DNA from: Metaphire vulgaris
Taxonomy: Eukaryota; Annelida; Clitellata; Crassiclitellata; Megascolecidae
Length of the DNA stretch: 64,000 nucleotides
Assembly (NCBI GenBank): GCA_018105865.1
Contig: CM030868.1
Coordinates: forward strand, 1,009,501-1,073,500
Direction of reading: 5' to 3'
Shown: piece after piece, positions 33,472-47,158 of the stretch
Numbering within the stretch: position 1 is the stretch's first letter
Layout: the number at the start of each line of letters is the position of its first letter
The notes under the pieces: model-generated
What the model saw: only the letters and a program-made list of their open reading frames with translations
The model's database searches: none
Told to the model about the DNA's origin: nothing
Position numbers and translations under genes: made by a program

Positions 33472-36400
33472 TTAGTTCATCATCTCGTTCTGATTCGACG
33501 CATGTGAAGCCATCGGGACCTTCAGGGAATCGTTGATGTCGTGCCGGAATACGGAAAGGTTCTGTGTGAATCTGGAAAAAAATGACAATCACAATCACGA
33601 ATCTCTCCTGACTCAATAACAAAAAACCATCTCAATGTATAAAGGTAACTGCAGGCAAAAACAATACCTAGGTACAGTCAAATCTCCAATATATTAAATG
33701 CATTACCTAAATACAGTCAAATCTCCAATATATTCAATGGATTTCTCAAGTAATTTGATAGAAAGTGAAGTCCACACAAAAAAGTTCAAAAATACATGAC
33801 GGGCCCAGAAAAGCTGTGATATCAAAACAGGTATGTCTATCTGATATTGTCGAAATATTAGCTAATTTTTTCCAGATCCATAGCATATAGACACATGGTA
33901 TGACCAAGAGATCATTTCTACAAATGAGGTTCAAAACTTTACAAAAAGGCAGGATATCAAAAAGGGTCTTAAATAAAATTCTGTCCATGTAATTAATTCT
34001 GTATACACTGTATAACTCGTAACTGTGGAGAAATTACTGAAGAACACCAAAGATCATTCCCTGAAAAATAATACAGTAGAATCTAGCTATTGTGGTACTA
34101 ACTTCAACAAAACCAGACAAAAATAAAACAAACTTGGATTTTGCCAGATCAAACAAGGCAATCATTGATTGTGATTTGGTGTGCCATAGACTGGCGCTTC
34201 TATGCATTATGAAATGGTGCTATAGAAGTCTAAGTCTGTTTAAGATTTAGATCAGAAGGTGATGTCCAGTGGTGGTCCCAGGATTTCTTGGTGGTGGGAT
34301 GAAATGAATTCATAGGAAGTTGTGGTGGAGGACAATAAGAGAAGGAAAAACATAGAAACTTTGCTGAAAAAGGCTGACAAAAGGGAAGGGAATTTTCCCC
34401 TAATTTTCCCCAGAAATAGGTTGACAAGTAAAAAAAGGTCATTTTATCCGTAGCTTTACAAGACTTTTACCCAAAAAAAGGTTTCACAAGCAAAAGCTAA
34501 AAAATTAAAAAGTCCGGTGGGGGATGGATCCCCACCCATCCCCCACATGGAACCACCACTGGCGATCTCAGTAGTTCACACACACAAGGGTCACCCACTT
34601 GTCCCGATTTTTCGTCAGCAAAGTCCTGTCCACGCCTTCCATGAGGTTGTCAAAGCACTGTACCATCGCAGCCTGTTTCTCGGGCGACTGGACGCTGATG
34701 ATGGTTTCCCTCAGTTTGCTGAAATACTGCCACGAAAAAGAAACATTATCAACATAAAAAAACAAAGATATTTACTAGTTTCTAACATAAGCAATTCTTA
34801 AAATCTGCTAAGATTACATTAACCTTCCAGTCAAAATTACATTAACCCTTCTAGTCAATCATTTTCATGCAAACATTTAAATGCAGCACATGGCAGTCAT
34901 GTATGAAATGACAGAATAGTAAGTAAGTAAAATCTTGTGAATTTACACAGCGCCTTTAAGAGTAGTGCCCCAATGGCTACTTACTCTCAGACGCCAAGGC
35001 TTCTAGTTTAAAGAAAAGGTTGGTTGAAACACTCTTTATCTGCGTCTGGATGTAATTTGATAAAATCATGCGCTCTTCAAAGATCTCATGTCTCATCATA
35101 TCAAGAATTACCATCAAATAGAACAATATTAAAATAACATTCAATGTCAGCAACAGTCACTTGCCTCCTCGTTCAAAAGAATTAAGCCAAGGAGAGGACG
35201 TGACATAGACCACTGGTTCCGACAGTCTTCAAACATGATAATGTTCAAAACGGTCGACAGCATCTGAGAAAAACAAGAACTATTGTAAACAGTCTTTCAA
35301 AGTGTCATTTCTACCAAATTTTCATACATTAAACAAGAAAATTATTACCTTAAAACTTTCTCAATGTTCAGTGTCAAGGATTTCAGACCTCTGTAGATAG
35401 ACAGATAGGTAAATAGAAAGAAATGGGTGTATATTTGAAATATCGTATGCTTGCTGATGTAAAAAGCGCTCTTGTTTTTGACTATTAGCCATTTACTGCA
35501 CTGTATAAATCGTCTTGGATAGAATAGAATAGTATAGATCGAGAGATAGGTAGGTACGTAACCCTAGATAGAATTGAATGGATAGATAGATAGGTAAATA
35601 GAGAGAATTGGAGATGAAATAGGTTTCTCTCACTTGTTGCAGTATTTCTGGGTGCAGTTCGTGAATTCGTAGAAACGCTTCACCGTCTGGAATCTGATTG
35701 GTCGTCTGCTTCATTTGCTTTCGCGTCAGTCGTTTAAATAGGTAGGTAATTATGTTGTCTAGCACTGCACAACAGCCAGTACATATCATTGTATCTGAAA
35801 GCACAAACAACAGCATTTCACAACAAACCATAACAAAATCCCACTAACACACAAACTCTGTGTTAACCAAGTGTCTTTTTATTAACCATTGTCCAAAGAA
35901 ACCCATTAGCACGTTATCCAAGGGCCCGTATTATCCAAGTCCAGGTTAATGGAATTTAATACCAGATTTTGGATACTGGTCTTTGTATTCCGGATTACGG
36001 ATTAGGTCTCAATCATTGTAGTAGTCGTCGTCATCATCATTGCAGTTGTTGTCATCACCATACGATTAATTTCTATTTCTGCCTAATAATAATAATAATG
36101 CCTAAACCAGAAGCCCCAATATAGTCCTCATTAATCAACCAGTCATAATTCTAACTTCAAATACCATTAAAGTCTAAAAATTAACACATCAGACTTTGAA
36201 ACATAACCAAGTGCAGTAAGTCCTTCTGATATTGTCGCTAGAATGTACAGGAAAACATGCAGCTCCAGGTTGCTTATGAACGACATGTGGTCTTGGGCTA
36301 TGCACTCCAGGAGCGCATAGTAGCCGATGCTCAGTTTTGGGAACTCCTACAAACACACAAAATCCACAATGTCTACAGGGGGGCCAGCCACACCCACCCA

Positions 36401-39400
36401 CCAGAAATACAAAAATAAATTCTGAAACATGTCAAAATTTGAATTACAGTCAACTGCCCTCTTAGACAAACTGCTACAGTGAGTGCTACATGATCTTGAC
36501 TCCGATGTACGAAATTCAGCAACTGCTGATTCAACGACACTCTTTGAAACAACTTAAGGGCTCATCCATATAGTAAGTACGCAAAAAAATGGCATATTTT
36601 CAACCCCCTCCCCTGCTGCAAACAACGTACACACGCAAAATCTCCAAAATCCAACCCCCCCTCAGGGCATATGTACCATATGGATGGCCCCTAAAACTCA
36701 TCTCTGTATCAATACACAGTAATCTGAGTGATTTTTCAGAAGAGGCGCTACACAAATATCCGGTTACGTTACGCACTCGTCCTGCTCACCAGAAGGTTGT
36801 TCTGCGTAATGGAAAGTAAAAGCTTAACAAATGTCTGGAACGTGTCGTCAAGCGCGGAGTCGCCGTACAACCGGAAGACCCCGAAGTTTACGTAGTTCCC
36901 GGAAAGCGCCGCCTTCAGCATCGAGAAACAGATCGAAATGCCCTTGAGTCTAGACGTAGAGTGTCAAAGGATCAACTCGGAAAACTGCACAAACTCACAA
37001 TAAAGGCCGTAGCGGCAGTAGATTTCAAACGTGTCGGCAAAAAGTAAACCACCCGACGTGATTTTCACATCGGAAAAAGGATACTTGAGTGCATACTGTT
37101 GTTCTTTTGGTACTTCACCGAGACGTAAAAGTCTCGTGCCTGGAACAACAAAAACAAAAAACAGCACATTCAAAACTCAATATCGTGTGCTATAATCATT
37201 GGCACAACTCGAATTTTAAATGGTAGGTCCTCACTGCTGGCCAAAAAATTGCCAACCCTTTCTTTTATTCATCGACATTAAATTTTTCTCAATGCCTTAA
37301 TTTTGTAAGTACTTATAAGACTTCTGGAAGTTTAGATCGGGGGGGGGGAATGACCCAAAGGTGAAGACTCTACCCGAATCTACAAATTAGTGTAGCCAAA
37401 GAGACCAGAAAACATGTTCCTAAGGTGGGGCATGCAACATCCATCATGACCTCTACATATGCCCAAATCTATAATACAACTATGAAATAAACGGTAGAGC
37501 AATTTATAGAAAGCTCAATATTTTTAAAATCGCAATTAAAGTCGCACAATACTAATGCAATTAGTACAGTGATAGTATTCAGGGTTAAAGTCAGTATTCA
37601 GAATAATAAATACATCTAATTAAGCAAACTGAGAGCCATGATAAGTCAACAGAAATTCTCTGACTTACCGTAACCAACAAACACTTTGCTAACTTCTCTG
37701 AACAGAAGTATACCATTAGGTGATGAGACATCAAACTGTAACCTTTGTGACCTGAACCAGACATCAAGACCAAAGCAATCAATCAATCAAATAATCAATC
37801 AATCAATCAACAACCTTCTATGGCACAACTATCATGATGTCTAGGCATTGTGGCACAGACATTCAAATGTACATCACACAAGAGGTACTTGAAAACAAAA
37901 CTCAAGTGTTGTCAAATTTTACACAACCCACTCCCATAAGAAAACAAATCCCAAAATTTCTATTATAATTTGTTGATCTAATGAACTAAAAATAAACTAC
38001 AAAAAGCTCTCCAGAATTCAAAGCCTGCCATTAACCCACTCACCCCATAAGACTGATAGTTTGGTTTCATAACATTCTGGGGTGAAATGGTTATAAACTA
38101 ACTATAGTCTTGTATGTGTCAGGTACTTGTCAAGCATTACACACATGTGTGTGCATGATTATACCCCTCAGTACCCCTTTCCCCCAGTACAGGTTATACA
38201 GATACAAATATGGCACAACTTGAAATGTAAATGTATAAAAACCACATCAATTTTACATTTATATAACACCTTGAAAATAATGAACCATCTTTAAACAGGA
38301 CCATCACTTAAGCCACATTCAGTCAGTGCTAAATGCAATAACTCGTGAATTTTACACGTGAACTGATCGCGACCTATACAGTCAAACCTCATTATCCCGC
38401 CTCTCAGTAAAAGCAGTGGCAAGATAATGAGCCTTTACTGTACCTGAAGCCTTCTCAATTCAATACCTATTCTGCGCAAGTTCGGCAAACAACTTGAGGA
38501 TCGGCGTAGTGACGGTCTGGTCGTGGAACCACAGTTCCAATGCACGGATCAGAATTCCAGCATAAGTCGGAAATCTAACACCAGTTGTCAAGAACTTCAA
38601 ACAAAAAAGTATTATTATTATCATCATTATTATTAATATTATTATTACTACAGATAATTTATGAAATGCCATAGCATAGCTAAGGCTAAATTCAAGAGCA
38701 TTTTACATGAGAAATTTGTCGCTTCGTACAGAAAAGATGGTCCCAGATTTTTCGGTAACTATTCATGAAAAAGATGCATCTTGAGAGCGGTCAGGAACAA
38801 ATCCACAGATGTCATCAAAGTCACAGTCGCAGGAAAACGCATTCCAAAGGAGAGGGATTCCGCGGGTTACAGGTCACGTGACTAACAGCATTAACCGCAA
38901 CTATATGGTCAAGACAATTTTAAAAAGCTATCGATCACGATAGAGTAATGATATAAACAAATTAATCATAATATTCCAATGATTTGGTATTGTTCTACGC
39001 AAGGATACAACCACTCAAACAGCATCATGTAACTGACTTTTGTATTGAAGGCAAACGCAATGCCTCGTACATCGCGTGCCAAACCAATCACCTGCCGCTG
39101 AAAAAAACCACTGAAACGCTTAGAATATAATAACCAAATTTTTTTCTCATCATCATATGTTTAACATTTAACAAGATACAATTACTAACATAATATATAT
39201 ATATGTCGTAAGATACAGAGGGAATAATTAAGAGTTAATGACATGTTACTAATACTTAACTAATAAAACATATAATATGAGTTGACATCATACATAGTGT
39301 AAAATTGACTTTTATGAATTTTTATTTTTATTTTATATTTATATTTTATTAAATGACATTCAAAATTCAAACTGCTAAGCAGCACATCACCAGGAGGCAC

Positions 39401-40820
39401 CTCAATCCACTCATAAACAAGCACACTGTTTAAACAATGATGAGATTTACGAATATTTCAAAACGACAACAACAAAGATATTCTAGAAAAGAAAACAGAT
39501 TTCCAAACAGCGTGAAGATGTAATACCTTAGCCTCTTCGGTTTGAAACATAGGTGAATCCACGTGGGCAAAGAGATTACCAAGATTTTCAAATGCGGCTG
39601 AAATTACGCCCCCCCCCCAAAAGAACAACATAAATATATGCAGTTAAGACTATATGACAGAATACAGTACAAAACCAATTACTGTACAACAACAGCGTAC
39701 GGTACACGCTGTGTCCGAAAAAATCTGTCCCCTCCCTAAACATATTGCAATAACTACCTCGAACCTGCACACAGTGTATAACCAATTAAAACAAACAAGA
39801 CATCTGGTTCATCCATGGTTGGAATTTCTGTCTACTATATGGAAGTTAAATGGGGCGATTTTTTGATCTTTACATGACAGCAAAAGTAAAAATACATACA
39901 GCATAAGCACTTTGGGAAACATTTTCGACGGCCAAGCAAATATTCTGACCTCTAAGGGGCAACATGAAACATTCAAATTTCTCCTCGTCCTCTCCGAGTT
40001 CGACCATCAGCAGCCGACTGAGCGCCGTGTAGAAAGTGGTTCGGCAGTGCATGTTCGTAGCGGGCGCCTGGACGTTGTTGACGCCAAGAAACGGAAAATG
40101 TTCGCCCTGCGTACACGTGAGAAGACAATACAATGCAAGAAAATATAAATAAACCGAAACACACCGAAGAAAAACCGAACAATATTTGAGAGATGTTTGC
40201 TTATTATTCCTGTAAAATTAAAACATCTACTCAATCTTACATACTTCTTTAACCGCTATAGCATTTATTGCAAAAACCCTCAGCCACTGCCAAAACACAA
40301 TACTCAGCTCATGCTTACTGTCAAATCTGCTTAAATTCATAATCTAAATACCTTCCTTTTAGCACAGCATAACCAAGCCCTGACCATTATACATAACGAC
40401 TCAATGCAAAAAACATTTGGAACAACAGAAACTAAGTATTTACAGCTTGCTTTACCGGTCACAGAAACAATTCTGGAAATCAAATACTACGCAACAACAA
40501 CAACGATGATGACTAAATCGACAATTATGAATGAAGAGATCTCCTTGCCTTGTGGTTGTCTAGCATGTACATGATGGCATCGAGTTTGACGAGCTTTCGT
40601 ACGCTGCTGTAGCCAACGGAGAGATCGCTCAACAGCTGAAGGGTCTTCGTGATGATGGCCTCTGATGCGCCCCAACACTTGAGGTTCGTGATTCTACGTT
40701 TCAACAAGAAATAGATTCAGAGATCACCAAAGCACAAAGACCGTCACAAACGAGCAACAATGCACCAACCAATCAGACAACCGATAAATGTATGGAACCA
40801 CCTTGCAATACATTTTCAGC

Positions 40821-40895
<75 letters not shown>

Positions 40896-41182
40896 CAAGT
40901 GAATTTCCAAACCAGGCATACAAGTTAAACCCCCTCCACCACATATTTTCTGTGCAAAATTAACCTAGCAAATAACTTCATGCTAACAGCAACTTAAATT
41001 GGTTTCTACTGAAGAAGGCATAACATCCAATGCTATAAAACAAATATAAGTAAAAAAAAGATGAAATCATACTCAAACAGCCAAAATTTGGTAACTAACA
41101 AAAAGAAACACTCCTATAAACCTGGACAGGGTTATATTAATCTCTTCAAACACAATAATAAAACAAATACTAATACTAATAC

Positions 41183-41220
<38 letters not shown>

Positions 41221-43047
41221 CTTGAAAAATAATATAAAACTCAATCCATACTAAGTTTTATTTAACTTTTTTAAATAAAATAAACCTGAATTCACAGAAG
41301 ACTATTTTTTACAACATAATTTGAACCACCCTTGACTGTGAAATTAAATACATTTGACTGAATTGAATACATAGATACTCACATTTTTCGTACGAAAACA
41401 CTGAGTACCATAGACTCATCGCTGAGACCAAGAACTTCCGATAAACGTCGATACACCTAAAGTACAGTACAGTACATAAACCAGAAATTCACATTTCAGT
41501 TTCAACATCAGCAATATCTCTCATCCAACCCAATCTTAAACTTCTATAGCGCCACTACATAATGCATAGAGGCACGTAAAATCACAATCTCAAAAGATCC
41601 AGGTCAGTCCAGGATATCAGGCCCGATAACCAGATGGTGGATAAGACAGGTGAAAGACAAGTTGTTATCCTAGACTAACAATAGCAAAACTGTCAACACA
41701 AAACTTGGGGCATCGGTCTCCCTAGATGGCTTTAAACCTTTAACATCTGCATTCCAGCACAATATCCAGTATCTTACCATGCAGATCTAAAGTAAAAATT
41801 AACTAACAAACACCACAAAAATATTACAATATACGCTGTGACGTCAACAGATAGAAATAATCTACATCCTACAAAGAACAGGAAAGAAGACCTTGTCCGA
41901 TAAAACCAACGAACACAATTGTGAACCACCAACGCTTGTCTACCAGTAAATAAACACAAATATTATCGAAACTCCGTACAAAAGAATATGAAACCCGGAA
42001 AAACAAGTTTCTCGTGATATAAGTGACACGATCACTCACCCGAGACGTTTTTTGAACTTGGTCGCCGACGTAGATCTTTCGGAATTGTTCAAAAAAGCTG
42101 AGAAATGCAAGATCGAGTTTCTCGCAGCCGCCCTGCGGCAGTCGAGAATCGGTCATGTTCATCAGCTGCAGAACCCTAAACGAGAACATCAAAGCAGACG
42201 TCAGAAACAGAGTTACTGAAAAAAATTATATATTACACTACACATATATTGAATAAAACCCATTTCAATACACTGTTTTAACTTCGAGGGTCACATGACT
42301 GACCCAACAGATATACTTAAGAGACGACAAGACATATCATGTCTATCATATTTATCTATAATAAATTAGATTAGCAAAGTAAATAAGTGGTTTTCACACA
42401 GGCTTACTTAGCCTCCTAAACCACTTAAAATCACATTATTATTATTATTATTACTATTACTATTATTATTATTATTATTATTATTATAAATATGCACTTA
42501 TCTTACTACTAGGACATGTATTGTGAGCACAAAAAACATACATCTGTAACCAAATGATGGTTCGCTCTGCAAATTGCCTTGAGCACAGTTTAAGCCTGTC
42601 AAAGTACGGTATGCGCTGACATGTACAGCCGTTTCAATGCTGCATATGTAATACTGTACAATAAAAAAATTTAAAAACAGAAGCGCCTGCTCACAGGCGC
42701 TTGAGATGAACTCACCGACAGACGAGCTCACCGTCCATTTCATCGTGCTCATCGGTGCTCGCAAAAGACACCCGGCCTCCGACCACTGCTCCAATTATAT
42801 ACACAAGCCAAGTCAGACGACCTGCGCATACGGCAAAAATAATAATACAATCTTCTTCAACACACACGATACGACAGACATAAGTACTGACAAGATACGA
42901 AAAACTCAACTTCCGTAGCGCCAAGGAAGGCATACAGATACCAAGACACAATCTAGGACAGACAAAGACCATCAACTAAAACGCTGTTGCCTTTGTAGTG
43001 GTCTTCACACAGGCTGACATAGCCTCCTTAACCATTTTAAATCATGA

Positions 43048-43078
<31 letters not shown>

Positions 43079-45102
43079 ATTATACAGAGTTGACTCAACC
43101 AGATTGTACCTTCCTGAATGTAGCAATCAACACCTGTCTGTCCGGTGGTAACAAGAGTCGTGTAATTCTGTACCGCCTCATCAAATAATTGTACAAGAAG
43201 TGTACACGTCTTCTTGTACTCGTACCGACCAATTGTTGACAGCTGCCAATCGAATAAACACAATGGAAAGACGCATTAGATCAGTTTAATCGGAAATAAC
43301 ATGCCTGAAAAATATCCCCCAAAACAAATATCGTCTTAAATATCACGCTAAGCGAGATTCTGAAGGACAAAAGCATTTTGAATTTATCTTCTGTAATGTC
43401 AAAGTCTTTACGTTATGCTCATGAACATATCTACCTGCTCAAGTTGTTGACTTAGCATAGCTTGGTCCTCCATTGGATCGTCTATACCCTCTCTATGACC
43501 AAAAAAAACACAGCAATTTAAGGTTTTCTAAGGCTATAACTTAGAAATCACACACACACATCAAATACATTCACACAACACACAGAAAGAAACACACAGA
43601 AGTTTGTCTTTTACCACATAAATATAATGCATTCTGCCACTGCTACCACTACCACTACTGCCGCCTCTGCCTCCACCACCATTCTACTGCTAATAATAGA
43701 AAACTGACGAAATATACCTGCGGACGATAGCGACAAGGTCAAGGCGCGACATGATGTAAGCTTTGTTAACTTCGGGTGTGTAGGTTTCGAGCAGGTGCGG
43801 CTCAGACGCCTTAACGTACGGCACAGGTGCGACCATTCGCTGCCAAAGACTGAGCAGGTAATGCATGCTGTTTGCTGGAAACTGCCACATCTAGGCATTT
43901 TCATTTCAAAATATCAAGAAAAAATATTTTAAATTTAAGATAATATAAAACATATATATATATATATATACAAACTGTTCTGCTACATCAGAATATTTTC
44001 ATATTTACATTTAAAATTAAAAATCATATTACTGCTGATATGGAATACAAGTTTGTCGTAAAAGAATTTAAAAGTCCAGTAGGACAGTAATCTTGTTCAG
44101 TAGACACCATTAGAAAACACTCACCATATTTAACATTATAATTATCATTCAAACTAGAAAGCCAACAATGCACTTTACCTGGAGACTGGTGATCGTGAAT
44201 TCAGCAATGAGCTTAATGATTTCAGGGTAATGATCGACCTTGACTAATTCCCCGAGCTGATAGTTTGACTTAAGTCGTGCAAGCAATCGACAGAACTCGT
44301 GGTAGTTGCTAGGATCACCTAAACTCTTCAGCAAAGACAACGATCACATTTTCTAATTAAACACATTGAGAAAAACTAACACAGCTGTCAGTTTAACTTA
44401 TAGCGTATCATATTTTCTGTAGCAAAACCTTTAAAATCTATTTATAGTGTCGTCTAAAGCAGCACCATAGCTGCTTCTTATTCTTATGCACTTGAACCAA
44501 CTTTGAAATAACTAAAGCAAGACGTGATGGTCAGCCAGGCGACTATCTGTATCCATAGTAACAGTGTCATACGAGTACGAAACTATCCAGTCCATCCAAA
44601 GCTGATTGTAGCACTTCTATGCAAACATCCCTCCCATAAGTCAAAAGTGATCCATTCATTGGGAGGGGGGACTTCAAAATGCTGAAATGCATCGTTGAAC
44701 ACCTCGGGGACCCACTCCCAAAATGCAATGAAGTCAAATTCACCGTTCACGTAGACCTTAACAAATCTCACTCCATCTTAAAAGATCTATTCGTTTCTGA
44801 AGTTCATATAATATTAATGACTTTAGAAATTGCTACCTGAGGACTCTCCAGTATTTCTCTAATTCCCTGAACCAAATCATTCAGGAATTTTGCCCTCTCG
44901 ACGTTGTTGAACAGTGAACGACGCACAGAGGCCATCTGAACGAGGCACGACAACGTCTAAAAGAACAAATCTAAACCTTAAACCCTCACTGGGCACATTT
45001 AAAATCAACATCCACCAATAGACACATCACTTTTCTCCCCAAAGTCCCAAATAAAAGCAAAATTACAGGTTAAATTTAAACCCCAACCTGATAAGTCAAT
45101 TA

Positions 45103-45157
<55 letters not shown>

Positions 45158-47119
45158 GAAAATGAAATTAGCAAGTTAGACATCTCTGGACTAGAACAGA
45201 CAAAGCAGACAGACCCCACAGAGCATCTCCTTCTACAGCCTCGTAAACAATTTGATAATAATGGAGAATTTCCAAAGATTAACAAAGAGTTATAATGGAA
45301 ACCATAGATAAGATAAAACAACTGTAATCTCACTCACGAGGGAAGAAAGAGCTGGCGGCAATCGGTGGTAGAGATCGAAAAACAACTTGAGAGTACTAAT
45401 GTCAAGAAAAACTACAAGCAAAAACAAGTAAAGCCATAACCACCGAACTATTTCAAACTCTATCTGCATCAATCACGTAAAATTCATACTGGAAGTGAAA
45501 TTTCAATTTGAAATGTCTCCAGTGCTATAATCACTACCCACAATCGATGTCAATTAACAGCACTTTGGTCAATCGATGTCAATCAAAAGCACTTCAGTCA
45601 ATCAAAGACTCAACAAGCCAGGATCCCTGTGTGTACACAGGTCAATCGATGTCAATCACTTTAGTCAATCAAAGACTCAACAAGCCAGGAGCCCTGTGTG
45701 TGCACAGGGCTCCTGGCTTGTTGAGTCTTTGATTGACTAAAGTGCTTTTGATTGACATCGATTGACCAAAAGGCCACACTTCAAAGGGTTGAACCTCGCA
45801 ATCGTCCAATCATCGACAAATCTAGAATCAGTGCAGTGCAAGAGCGCAGTGCGAGCGACTCACTCGTTCGCCATCCAGTGGGAATTTGAACTGTGCAGAG
45901 GTCGTCCGACGACTCGTCAGTCGACGCGCCGATGAAATCGAATACCAAGCAGTTGTGCACCAACTGGAGACTATGGTTCAGTAGTCCATGCTGCAAAAAG
46001 ACACAAATGCAAGAAAATCAAAGAATTCTCAGCCATAGAATGCTGCACAGCAGCCACAAAACTAATATCTCTATGCAACTCTTATTTCTTCTTCTACTTC
46101 TATGTAACACTACGTCAGCGACCGTGAAGTTTCACTCTGCTCTGATTCTGGCTGTTCTTATCAGTTCAATGTTTTATTTGGTTCTTGTTTCTTCTTCTTG
46201 TTTTTTATTCTCTGTTTTCCACTTACTATTTGTCCCTCTATTTCCTGTTTTCCTCTCGCCATAATCACATCTGAAATCCTGCCACTCATTTACACGTCTG
46301 AAGCAAAAGTGTAAGCAACGGGATTTCAGACTAAATCATTTGAGACGAGAAAACCCAATATACAATTTCATTCAGTCGCAAAATTTGAGACCACGATCGA
46401 AGGAGACCTGATCAGGATCGCTGAAGTCGATCGTGTCGATCATCTCATGTGCCTTTTTGAGAAGATTTATTCCGAGCTGAAAGATATCGAACAGCTGCAT
46501 GTCGCGAAATGACGATGCGATCTTCCGATGTTTAGTGAACGATCGACTTGCTTCGGCCTAAAATGAAAATTGTAAAACAAAAAAATTCCTCGATAAAACC
46601 CTGAAACATCCATAATTCATAGAATAGCCAATGTACAGCCATTCTTAAGACGTCCACTCAATAACAAAGCCATTCAAATTGTGTAAACAGTCTGTAATTC
46701 TTTATCGTAAAGGTATGTAAATGAAAAGTATGATAAGAAAAACTATTATTTTAAACAGCTATTTGTGAAAATAGTTTGCACTGGACAAAAGTGAGATATC
46801 ATATAAGTGCAGTGTGTAAAGTGCTCTTGACTTTGGCCTTCAGACATGATTATTGTGCTATATAAATTGACATTTTAACACAAGATAACAAAAAGAAATG
46901 GATGGTTCATGTTCTTAGAGAAGAAATGTGCCTACTAAGATAAGTATCAGAGCGGAAGATGGTAGGGGTGACACAAAGAGGTCAACCAAGGACAATGATG
47001 CTGGAGTAAATGTTCGATCTTACAACAAGGAACGAGTAGGAAACCCTGGAAAAGGAAGCTCAAGATAGAGAGGAGTGGGGCGATGTTGGAGTACGGAACC
47101 AGTCTCTGAACAGAACACC

Positions 47120-47158
<39 letters not shown>

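Noticed and set aside
34517..34801. Plus-strand frame of 94 codons overlapping XPO7 exon 29
   Set aside because: The minus-strand exon matches exportin-7 with correct splice phases. The plus frame is its shadow.
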